Source: DAISJD01 sp036821645
Lineage (GTDB): Bacteria > Pseudomonadota > Alphaproteobacteria > ATCC43930 > CGMCC-115725
Assembly: GCA_036821645.1 (NCBI GenBank)
Contig: DAISJD010000173.1
Location: forward strand, 1-5,463
Direction: 5' to 3'
Length of the DNA: 5,463 bases
Position 1 is the stretch's first letter, and each line of letters opens with the position of its first letter. The position numbers and the translations under genes are program-made. Of the stretch, positions 1 through 5,463 are shown one piece after another. The notes beneath the pieces were generated by a model, which was not told the origin of the DNA, searched no databases, and saw only the letters and a program-made list of their open reading frames with translations.

Positions 1-1
1 C

Positions 2-262
2 CCCCAACCCACCGCCGCCAATCCGGGCAGCGTCGTGACCAGCGAGGGTGTCGGTAAGGTTGGAACCTTGGTCGGACGCACCGTCGCCGATGTCGAACGG
101 GATCTGATCATCGAAACCCTCAATCATTGCATCGGCAACCGGACCCATGCCGCCGGCATTCTTGGGATTTCGATCCGCACCCTGCGCAACAAGCTGCAAC
201 AATATAAACAAGAAGGCATCGCCATTCCGTTCCCTGGCGAATCAGAACCTGCCCGCCCTTAG
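2..262 (+). CDS. flbD: FlbD, sigma-54-dependent flagellar transcriptional activator (C-terminal part, 5' truncated)
   Basis: This is the last 86 codons of a gene that starts before the window; the frame is open from base 2 to the TAG at 260-262. The protein end has the layout of an NtrC/FlbD-family activator: a short linker, then LVGRTVADVERDLIIETL, then a Fis-type helix-turn-helix at about 149-205 (AAGILGISIRTLRNKLQQY), then a 16-residue polar and proline-containing tail. The phrase VGRTVADVERDLI before the Fis domain is characteristic of FlbD and its flagellar relatives. The AAA+ ATPase and receiver portions lie outside the window. FlbD proteins work with sigma-54 RNA polymerase to switch flagellar genes on or off during assembly, which fits the flhA gene downstream. 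An internal GTG at 35 is in frame but is not the real start, since the frame stays open upstream with compatible sequence. The family call is firm; FlbD over another Fis-type flagellar activator rests on motif wording and context. Confidence 0.88.
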   Translation, partial: PQPTAANPGSVVTSEGVGKVGTLVGRTVADVERDLIIETLNHCIGNRTHAAGILGISIRTLRNKLQQYKQEGIAIPFPGESEPARP

Positions 263-305
263 TTCGGTGTGCCCACTGCCCCACATCGATCGGGGGGTGC
301 GTTCA

Positions 306-323
306 GGCGGACAATCGTCCGCC
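306..323. repeat. perfect 7-bp inverted repeat in the flbD-flhA gap
   Basis: The arms GGCGGAC (306-312) and GTCCGCC (317-323) are exact reverse complements around a 4-base AATC loop. It could form a stable hairpin in RNA or be a dyad operator in DNA. No T-run follows, so it is not a convincing intrinsic terminator. It lies about 40 bp upstream of the candidate -24/-12 promoter, closer than the usual 80-150 bp of an activator site, so an FlbD-binding role is only a guess. Confidence 0.45.
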
Positions 324-360
324 CGTAAGCCCGGCCTCATCCGATTGCCGCACCAACATC

Positions 361-376
361 TGGCGCTGAAACGGCA
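361..376 (+). promoter_or_regulatory. candidate sigma-54 (-24/-12) promoter for flhA
   Basis: The element TGGCGCTGAAACGGCA has GG at 362-363 and GC at 374-375, exactly the 10-base separation that sigma-54 polymerase requires. Against the consensus TGGCAC-N5-TTGCA it keeps TGGC, the C two bases later, and GCA, but the two T residues before the -12 GC are replaced by CG, so it would be a weak or activator-dependent site. Transcription would start near 387, giving an untranslated leader of roughly 135 bases before flhA. The preceding gene encodes a sigma-54 activator, which makes the reading attractive. No good -35/-10 pair was found in the same gap. The match is by eye only. Confidence 0.33.
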
Positions 377-398
377 TCCATCTGGGGCGGATGCCTTT
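373..398 (+). terminator. hairpin with short T-run, possible weak terminator of flbD transcripts
   Basis: The arms GGCATCC (373-379) and GGATGCC (389-395) are exact reverse complements separated by 9 bases, and three T residues follow at 396-398. This resembles an intrinsic terminator, but the T-run is much too short for a strong one. It overlaps the -12 part of the candidate sigma-54 promoter, so the two readings compete, or the site could serve both to end upstream transcripts and to begin the next. Roughly 110 bases downstream of the flbD stop is a reasonable place for a transcript end. Confidence 0.25.
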
Positions 399-523
399 GC
401 TACCGCACAAAGAAATTCCCGTATTGACCGAATCTTAAGCTTATTGCCCCCACAATTGCCAGGGTAGCTCCCGTCGTCTCATTCGGCACGCGATAAAGAG
501 CGCAGGCGAGATAGAAGGGTTTT

Positions 524-2656
524 ATGGCAGAAGCCAATACGACATCGGCAGGCGGAGGGGGTGCGGGCTTCACAGGAAACCTGCCACCCTGGGCCAATGA
601 AATTCTGGGTGCCGCCCTGACGGGCCCCGTGCTCTTGGCGCTTGGGGTAACGGCCGTACTCGTCGGCCTGATTTTGCCCCTGCCCGCCGTTATCCTCGAT
701 TTCGCCCTGGCTATGTCCTTGTCGGCATCGTTCATGATCCTGATGCTCGTACTCTTCATCGAGCGTCCGTTGGATTTTACCAGCTTTCCCATTGTGTTGC
801 TGGTGACAACGATGATCCGCCTCGCCCTTAATATGGCCTCGACCCGCCTCATTCTGGGTCATGGTCACGAGGGCACCCATGCGGCCGGTGGGGTGATTGA
901 ATCCTTCGCCTATTTCATCATGGGCGGCAATTACGTCATCGGGGTGATCATCTTCATCATTCTGCTGACGGTTAATTTCGTCGTGATCACCAAAGGTTCC
1001 GGTCGTATCGCCGAAGTGACGGCCCGTTTCACGCTCGATGCCATGCCCGGCAAGCAATTGGCTATCGATGCCGATCTCGGCTCGGGCCTCATCGACGAAG
1101 CCGAGGCTAAAAAACGACGCAAGGATCTCGACGGCGAAAGCAATTTCTTCGGCGCCATGGACGGTGCCTCGAAATTCGTGCGCGGCGATGCCGTCGCCGG
1201 CCTCGTCATCACCGGCATCAATATCGTGGCCGGATTCATCATCGGTGTGGCCCAACGGGGTATGCCGGTCGGCAAGGCCCTTGAAACCTATACGATTCTG
1301 ACGGTCGGCGACGGCGTCGTCTCTCAGATTCCGGCCCTGATCATTTCGACCGCATCGGGCATCATGGTTTCCAAGGGCAATATCCAAGATTCCCTTGATA
1401 GGACCATCGCCACGCAGTTTCTGCGCCATCCGGCCGCCCTCGGCATGGTCGCGGTTTTGACCGGGGCGCTTGCGTTATTGCCCGGCGTGCCGCCTTTGCC
1501 GTTCATCTTCTTTGCCGGGGTTGCAGGTTACGGGGCCTGGAAAACGCCGCAGATGCAGGCAGCCCAGAAAATCAAGGACGAGGCCGCCGCCGTCGCCAGT
1601 GCGCCGCCGCCCGCCGTCAAAGAAGAACCGATCGTTTCCGCCCTGCAGATCGATCTCGTCCGGCTTGAACTTGGTTATGGCCTGTTGCCGCTCATTAACG
1701 ACGAACGCGGCACGCGCCTTACGGATCAGATCAAGGCTCTGCGCCGTCAACTCGCCTCGGATATGGGCTTCATCATGCCCTCCGTGCGGATTCAGGATAA
1801 TCTACAGCTCCCGTCCAACACCTATGTGATCCGGGTCAAGGAAATCGAAGCCGGACGCGGCGAGCTGCGCCCCGCCATGCTCTTGGTGATGGATCCGCGC
1901 GGCGAACAGATCGACCTGCCCGGCGAAAACACGATCGAACCCACCTTTGGCTTACCGGCCATGTGGGTGGCCGATCATCTGCGCGAGGAGGCAACCTTCC
2001 AAGGTCTGACTGTGGTCGATCCGCAGACGGTGATCACGACGCATCTGACAGAACTGATCAAAGACAATATGTCCGAACTTCTGTCTTATACCGAAACGCA
2101 GAAGCTGCTGACCGAACTCGACAAGGACCATCAAAAACTGGTCGCCGAACTGATCCCGACGCTGATTTCGACCGGCGGCCTTCAGCGGGTGCTTCAGAAT
2201 CTGCTTCAAGAACGCGTGTCGATTCGCGATTTGCCTGCCATTTTAGAAGGTGTCGCCGAGGCGTGCGGCTATACGCGCAACATCACCAACATTACCGAGC
2301 ATGTCCGTGCCCGCCTCGCCCGCCAGATCAGCGATGCGAATATGGGCGATGGCGGCTATATCCCGCTCGTGACCCTATCGCCGCAATGGGAACAGGCATT
2401 TTCCGAATCGATCGTCATTCAGGGCGACGATCGCCAATTGTCGATGGCACCGACCAAACTCCAAGAATTCATCATGGCCGTGCGTCAGGCCTTCGATCGT
2501 TTCGCCATGGTCGGGGAAACCCCGGTCCTCTTGACCAGCCCATCGCTCAGACCCTATGTGCGTTCGATCATCGAGCGATTCCGCCCCAGCACCGTGATCA
2601 TGTCGCAAAACGAAGTCTCGCCGAAGGCGCGGATCAAAACCTTGGGGCAAATCTGA
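524..2656 (+). CDS. flhA: FlhA, flagellar type III export gate protein
   Basis: Complete 710-residue protein of the FHIPEP family, close to the usual length of about 690-700. FlhA forms the ring in the inner membrane that receives chaperone-substrate complexes and passes flagellar proteins to the export channel. The N-terminal half (about residues 30-340) is hydrophobic, with several membrane segments including about 35-50, 55-79, 135-155, 224-243, 304-320 and 322-338. The family signature sits in the cytoplasmic loop between segments: RIAEVTARF at 161-169, LDAMPGKQLAIDADLGSG at 171-188, and MDGASKFVRGDA at 212-223, which carries a charged stretch needed for proton-driven export in studied FlhA proteins. 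A proline/alanine linker (about 343-370) leads to the cytoplasmic docking domain (371-710), with EPTFGLPAMW at 472-481 and RPYVRSIIERF at 676-686. The ATG at 524 is preceded by GAAGGG at 514-519, and an in-frame TAG at 512-514 excludes an earlier start. A glycine-rich run (residues 10-15) opens the protein. Confidence 0.98.
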   Translation: MAEANTTSAGGGGAGFTGNLPPWANEILGAALTGPVLLALGVTAVLVGLILPLPAVILDFALAMSLSASFMILMLVLFIERPLDFTSFPIVLLVTTMIRLALNMASTRLILGHGHEGTHAAGGVIESFAYFIMGGNYVIGVIIFIILLTVNFVVITKGSGRIAEVTARFTLDAMPGKQLAIDADLGSGLIDEAEAKKRRKDLDGESNFFGAMDGASKFVRGDAVAGLVITGINIVAGFIIGVAQRGMPVGKALETYTILTVGDGVVSQIPALIISTASGIMVSKGNIQDSLDRTIATQFLRHPAALGMVAVLTGALALLPGVPPLPFIFFAGVAGYGAWKTPQMQAAQKIKDEAAAVASAPPPAVKEEPIVSALQIDLVRLELGYGLLPLINDERGTRLTDQIKALRRQLASDMGFIMPSVRIQDNLQLPSNTYVIRVKEIEAGRGELRPAMLLVMDPRGEQIDLPGENTIEPTFGLPAMWVADHLREEATFQGLTVVDPQTVITTHLTELIKDNMSELLSYTETQKLLTELDKDHQKLVAELIPTLISTGGLQRVLQNLLQERVSIRDLPAILEGVAEACGYTRNITNITEHVRARLARQISDANMGDGGYIPLVTLSPQWEQAFSESIVIQGDDRQLSMAPTKLQEFIMAVRQAFDRFAMVGETPVLLTSPSLRPYVRSIIERFRPSTVIMSQNEVSPKARIKTLGQI

Positions 2657-2693
2657 TGAGACGGCACAAGAGCCCCGCCCGTCATCGCCTCAC

Positions 2694-2698
2694 GGAGG
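2694..2698 (+). promoter_or_regulatory. ribosome binding site that fixes the GTG start of flhF
   Basis: GGAGG at 2694-2698 lies 6 bases before GTG at 2705, ideal spacing. The FlhF family N-terminus (MRLRTITAPT) begins exactly there. The next in-frame ATG encodes residue 11, inside the conserved N-terminal motif, so GTG is the start. Confidence 0.85.
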
Positions 2699-2704
2699 CG
2701 TGCC

Positions 2705-3706
2705 GTGCGCCTTAGAACGATTACCGCCCCAACCATGACCCAGGCGATGGAGCTTTTGCGCATCGAATTGGGTGATGATGCGATTATCGTGTCGACTGAA
2801 ACGGCCGATGGTCAGGTTAAAATCATTGCAGCCCTCGAAGAAGCCGAACCCGAATATCCTGGGGTGGGGGCGGTCACTGCGGACCCGATGGCGCAACTCA
2901 CCGCAGCCGACGATCCGATCGATGCCGTGCACGAAGCCTTGTTGATTCATGGCTTGCCCAATCGGCTACTGGAAAAAATCATCGATGCCGCCTTCGTCAT
3001 CGGGGCCGACGACCCACTCTCGGCCCTTGCCGGTGCCCTGGCGCAGCTTTATAGTTTTTCGCCGTTGATTGATCGTCGCCCTAATCAACCGCTTGCCCTC
3101 GTTGGCCCACCGGGGGCTGGCAAGACGGTCGGAATCGCCAAGTTGGCGGCACGATTGGTTTTTGCAAAGCGCAAGGTTCGTCTCATCACCACCGATACCG
3201 TTCGGGCCGGTGGTATTGAACAATTGGATGCATTCGCCAAAGTGATGCGATTACCGCTCCATACCGCAGAAACGGATAGACAATTGGCTCGTCTTGTTGA
3301 TAGTGCCGCACCGGATGAATATGTTCTGATCGATACGCAAGGTATCAACCCCTATTCGCCCCGCGATGTCGCAGAACTGACCAGTTTGCTACGGTCGGTT
3401 CCGTCGGAACCGGTTCTCGTCATGGCTGGCGGGGGCGATGTCGTCGATGCGATGGAACAGGCTCAGGCTTTTTCCGCCTTAGGCATCGGTCGGTTGATGG
3501 TGACGCGCCTCGACATGGTCCGCCGGTTCGGGGGAATGTTGGCCGCCGCCGAAGCTGCTGGCCTTGCGTTTAGCGATTGTAGTATGACACCCACAGTGGC
3601 GGACGGGCTTAGTTCTCTCGACCCCATGATTTTGGCGCGAATGCTTATGCCTGAACCTGCTCATATCGCTACTCAAAAACCGGTCACAAGGGGCCTGCGC
3701 TCATGA
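2705..3706 (+). CDS. flhF: FlhF, SRP-type GTPase for flagellar placement (divergent, short)
   Basis: FlhF is the third SRP-family GTPase after Ffh and FtsY; it sets where flagella are built, in partnership with FlhG. The 333-residue protein starts with the FlhF-type N-terminus MRLRTITAPTMTQAMELLRIELGDDAIIVST (shown here as RLRTITAPTMTQAM at 2-15 and ELGDDAIIVST at 21-31). An acidic linker (about 44-73) and a helical N domain (about 74-125) follow, then the GTPase domain from about 128. P-loop GPPGAGKT is at 134-141, followed by KLAARL at 146-151. The G2 region is DTVRAGGIEQL at 164-174, where typical members read DTYRIAAVEQL. G3 is DTQG at 210-213 instead of DTAG, and the next residues are IN rather than the SRP-family R. 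G4 is TRLD at 267-270 instead of TKLD. The protein is at the short end for FlhF because its linker is brief. It lies 48 bp after flhA in the same frame and overlaps flhG by 4 bp. Synonymous codons look less C/G-biased than in flhA. Confidence 0.9.
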   Translation: MRLRTITAPTMTQAMELLRIELGDDAIIVSTETADGQVKIIAALEEAEPEYPGVGAVTADPMAQLTAADDPIDAVHEALLIHGLPNRLLEKIIDAAFVIGADDPLSALAGALAQLYSFSPLIDRRPNQPLALVGPPGAGKTVGIAKLAARLVFAKRKVRLITTDTVRAGGIEQLDAFAKVMRLPLHTAETDRQLARLVDSAAPDEYVLIDTQGINPYSPRDVAELTSLLRSVPSEPVLVMAGGGDVVDAMEQAQAFSALGIGRLMVTRLDMVRRFGGMLAAAEAAGLAFSDCSMTPTVADGLSSLDPMILARMLMPEPAHIATQKPVTRGLRS

Positions 3707-4497
3707 TCGTTCCACTCGATCTTCATCAAGCAGCACCTGCGGCACCCCCGGCGCGGTCGAACCTTCTCGCCGTTGCATCGGGCAAGGGCGGGGTTGGTAA
3801 AACTTGGTTTTCCATTACGCTCTCCCATGCTCTTTCCTTGGCCGGTCGCCAAGCCCTCCTCTTCGATGGCGATCTCGGCCTTGCCAATGTCGATGTCCAA
3901 CTGGGCATCACGCCGAAACGGGATCTTGCGACGTTCCTTGCCGGGCAAACCACGCTCGCCGATACGGCAACCCCTTACGAAGCCGGCGGTTTCAGTGTGA
4001 TCGCCGGTCGTTCAGGTACGGGATCTCTGGCCCAAATCGCCCCCTCGAAACTGGCAGCCCTGCGCAGCGATCTTCAAATTCTGGCGACCCAGTATGATTA
4101 TGTGATCATGGATATGGGGGCCGGAATCGAACGCACGGTCAGGGCCTTCACCAGTCAGGCGCGGACCTGCTTCGTGGTGACAACCGATGAACCGACGGCG
4201 ATCACCGATGCCTATGCCTTCATCAAAGTCACCACGATGGAACGGCCGGGCAGCGATCTGCGGATTGTCGTCAACATGGCCTCCTCGACGCGCGAAGGGG
4301 AAAAAACATTTGCGATTCTCCAAAAGGCGTGCCGTGAATTTTTGAAGTTCGAACCCGAATTGGGCGGCATCATTCGGCGCGATCCCCATGTGCGCGAGAG
4401 TATTCGCAAACAAACCTCGCTTTTAACGCGCTATCCCAACAGCGAGGCGGCAATGGACATTCAAGCGGTCGCCCAGAAACTGATCCTCAACCCGTAA
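3703..4497 (+). CDS. flhG: FlhG (FleN/YlxH), MinD-like ATPase controlling flagellar number
   Basis: Complete 264-residue MinD/ParA-family ATPase. FlhG proteins dimerise on ATP at the membrane, act on FlhF, and limit how many flagella form. The deviant Walker A motif GKGGVGKT spans residues 27-34, with the signature lysine K28 and the P-loop lysine K33. FDGDLGLANVD at 54-64 carries the switch I/Walker A' aspartates and is the phrase that separates FlhG/MinD from general ParA. Walker B is YVIMDMGAG at 133-141 with D137. VVTTDEPTAITDAYAFIK at 158-175 is also typical of FlhG. The first 20 residues are Ala/Pro-rich, and I do not see the DQAxxLR motif that activates FlhF in other bacteria. No clear extra amphipathic membrane-targeting helix is visible at the C-terminus. 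The ATG overlaps the flhF stop (ATGA, 3703-3706), suggesting coupled translation; AAGGGG lies at 3688-3693. FlhG over MinD is supported by position beside flhF. Confidence 0.93.
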   Translation: MIVPLDLHQAAPAAPPARSNLLAVASGKGGVGKTWFSITLSHALSLAGRQALLFDGDLGLANVDVQLGITPKRDLATFLAGQTTLADTATPYEAGGFSVIAGRSGTGSLAQIAPSKLAALRSDLQILATQYDYVIMDMGAGIERTVRAFTSQARTCFVVTTDEPTAITDAYAFIKVTTMERPGSDLRIVVNMASSTREGEKTFAILQKACREFLKFEPELGGIIRRDPHVRESIRKQTSLLTRYPNSEAAMDIQAVAQKLILNP

Positions 4498-4523
4498 CAT
4501 TGATCAAAAGGGCATAAGGCGGC

Positions 4524-5463
4524 ATGGTCGGCATTACCTTCACACCGCCGCTTCTGCCCAATCAAACGGTGCCCGCCCCATCGGGCGATCATCCGGTGGT
4601 TCAGATCATTGCCGTCAATCGGGCTGACGGAACCCCCATCTCGCTTGTTGATGCCCTTCAGCATGGGGCAAGCGGACCCGGCAATGTCATCACGGGGCGC
4701 GTCACCCAACAGCAATCCGATGGGACCATCACCCTCGAAACACCGGGCGGTCTTGCGCTGACCCTACACCACCCGCCGGAAATCCCCCTTACCGTGGGCA
4801 GTACCGTCACCCTGCGGGTCGTGACCAACGATGCGACGCCACAGGTTCTGCTGCTGGCCGTCGATGGCAGGTTGGTGACCGGACGCGCCGTACCGCCGGG
4901 GCCTGTCGATATCCCATTGCACGACCCCCTGATCGATGAGACAGCACGCCTTCCCGTCCCGGATCCTGGACGCAAGATCGTGCCGGGTGGCGATGGCGGC
5001 TTCATCAATCGCCCCCCGACGGCCCCTCTACTCAGCAGCCTTGACGCCGCCGCCCTCCTCGCCCTGCGCGGTGACGATAGGCTGCTCATCGCTGACGATG
5101 CCAGTCCGATCCCGAGAACGCCGTCGCCCGGCGCCGCAACGCCGCTCATCGCGACCTTGATCCGCCCGGCGGAGGCCCGCCCAGGGCACGCCCCCATCCC
5201 TATCGGCACCCGCTATCGCGTGACGGTGGACGCGGTTGCGGCGCAAGATCCAATCCTTGGACATCGGTCGGTCGACGCTGGACACCCCCATCAGGGTACG
5301 CAGCACGCGCCGGTTGACACGGCCGTATCGCCCCCTTCGGAAGAGCCGTTTGGGGGGTCACTTCAAGGGCCGTTTGGAAAGCCAGTTGAGGGGCCTATTG
5401 GGCGGCCGGTGGCATCAACACCGGCCGCAGAGAAGGCAGGGGCATCCGACCCCGCTCCCCACC
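4524..5463 (+). CDS. Pro/Gly-rich FliK-like protein, possible hook-length control protein (3' truncated)
   Basis: An open frame of 313 codons runs from ATG 4524 off the right edge with no stop. AAGG at 4516-4519 lies 4 bases before the ATG, and flhG ends only 26 bp upstream, so it probably belongs to the same operon. No signal peptide or membrane segment is seen. The protein is rich in Pro, Gly, Ala and Thr. A beta-rich segment at about 54-101 (NVITGRV, TITLETPGGLALTL, VGSTVTLRVV) has the alternating pattern of a small barrel. A second, similar phrase, PIPIGTRYRVTVDAV, occurs at 224-238. Between and after them the chain looks disordered. Near the visible end are three tandem 8-residue repeats (273-296). 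This build, beside flhA-flhF-flhG, resembles the N-terminal part of FliK-like proteins of Alphaproteobacteria, which measure hook length and switch export specificity. The diagnostic C-terminal FliK domain would lie outside the window, so the function is inferred. The frame itself is well supported by codon bias and position. Confidence 0.7.
   Translation, partial: MVGITFTPPLLPNQTVPAPSGDHPVVQIIAVNRADGTPISLVDALQHGASGPGNVITGRVTQQQSDGTITLETPGGLALTLHHPPEIPLTVGSTVTLRVVTNDATPQVLLLAVDGRLVTGRAVPPGPVDIPLHDPLIDETARLPVPDPGRKIVPGGDGGFINRPPTAPLLSSLDAAALLALRGDDRLLIADDASPIPRTPSPGAATPLIATLIRPAEARPGHAPIPIGTRYRVTVDAVAAQDPILGHRSVDAGHPHQGTQHAPVDTAVSPPSEEPFGGSLQGPFGKPVEGPIGRPVASTPAAEKAGASDPAPH
5340..5411 (+). repeat. 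three degenerate 24-bp tandem repeats inside the FliK-like gene
   Basis: Three in-frame 24-base units lie at 5340-5363, 5364-5387 and 5388-5411. They encode EEPFGGSL, QGPFGKPV and EGPIGRPV, so the shared pattern is [E/Q]-[E/G]-P-[F/I]-G-x-[S/P]-[L/V]. The DNA copies differ at several positions, which indicates an old or relaxed duplication. The units fall in the low-complexity part of the protein, where length change would be tolerated. Confidence 0.7.

Noticed and set aside
35..262. Separate small DNA-binding protein starting at GTG 35.
   Set aside because: The frame stays open to the left edge and the sequence matches the end of FlbD, so it is a truncated gene and not a standalone Fis-like protein.
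279..296. C-run and G-run flanking ATCGAT just after the flbD stop, possible terminator.
   Set aside because: The stem is only about 4 G-C pairs with a long loop and no T-run follows, so it is too weak to call.
383..401. Second possible -24/-12 site (TGGGGC followed by TTTGCT).
   Set aside because: The GG and GC pairs are separated by 11 bases instead of the required 10, and sigma-54 promoters tolerate this poorly.
147..467. Open frame of 106 codons spanning the flbD end and the flbD-flhA gap.
   Set aside because: It begins inside the FlbD helix-turn-helix in another frame and has no ribosome binding site or family resemblance.
479..1429. Long open frame of 316 codons on the - strand.
   Set aside because: It lies antisense to the conserved membrane half of flhA, is unusually rich in Asp, His, Gly and Gln, and resembles no family. 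It is a shadow of the GC-biased codons of flhA.
2660..2683. GACGG and CCGTC arms in the flhA-flhF gap, possible attenuator.
   Set aside because: The arms are only about 5 bp with a loop of about 14 bases and no T-run; such short pairs are expected by chance in GC-rich DNA.
1963..2715. Open frame of 250 codons on the + strand in a second frame.
   Set aside because: It overlaps the FlhA cytoplasmic domain, is very Arg-rich, and has no recognisable domain; FlhA itself is clearly conserved here.
4658..5209. Open frame of 183 codons on the - strand.
   Set aside because: It is antisense to the FliK-like frame and has a Ser/Arg/Gly-rich composition typical of shadow frames. The + strand frame has the ribosome binding site, operon spacing and domain-like pattern.

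Overview
The window is a stretch of a flagellar gene cluster from an alphaproteobacterium, most likely of the Rhodospirillales type. The taxonomic guess rests on an FlbD-type sigma-54 activator directly upstream of flhA, an alphaproteobacterial-style FlhA, and the order flbD-flhA-flhF-flhG followed by a Pro/Gly-rich, FliK-like open frame. The DNA is GC-rich with strong C/G preference at wobble positions. The order or family cannot be fixed from this sequence alone. All genes lie on the + strand.

Layout: (1) 2-262 is the last 86 codons of flbD, carrying the Fis-type helix-turn-helix. (2) 263-523 is the only sizeable non-coding gap. It holds two perfect 7-bp inverted repeats and a plausible -24/-12 (sigma-54) promoter pointing at flhA. 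(3) 524-2656 is complete flhA, the export-gate protein of the flagellar type III secretion apparatus. (4) 2705-3706 is flhF, an SRP-family GTPase, starting at GTG behind a strong ribosome binding site. (5) 3703-4497 is flhG, a MinD/ParA-like ATPase, overlapping flhF by 4 bp (ATGA). (6) 4524-5463 is a long open frame that runs off the right edge. It is Pro/Gly-rich and resembles the N-terminal part of FliK-like (hook-length control) proteins, with three tandem copies of a degenerate 8-residue repeat near the visible end.

Working together: FlbD would activate sigma-54-dependent flagellar promoters, possibly the one just upstream of flhA. FlhA builds the export gate. FlhF and FlhG form the GTPase/ATPase pair that sets flagellar position and number. 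The last gene may act in export-substrate switching or hook length. Tight spacing (48 bp, -4 bp, 26 bp) suggests that flhA-flhF-flhG-orf is one operon.

I see no mobile element, CRISPR array, RNA gene or defence-type system, and nothing that amounts to a new biological system. The points most worth a second look are the divergent GTPase motifs of FlhF, the lack of a recognisable FlhF-activating motif at the FlhG N-terminus, the repeat-bearing terminal frame, and the overlapping promoter and hairpin upstream of flhA.
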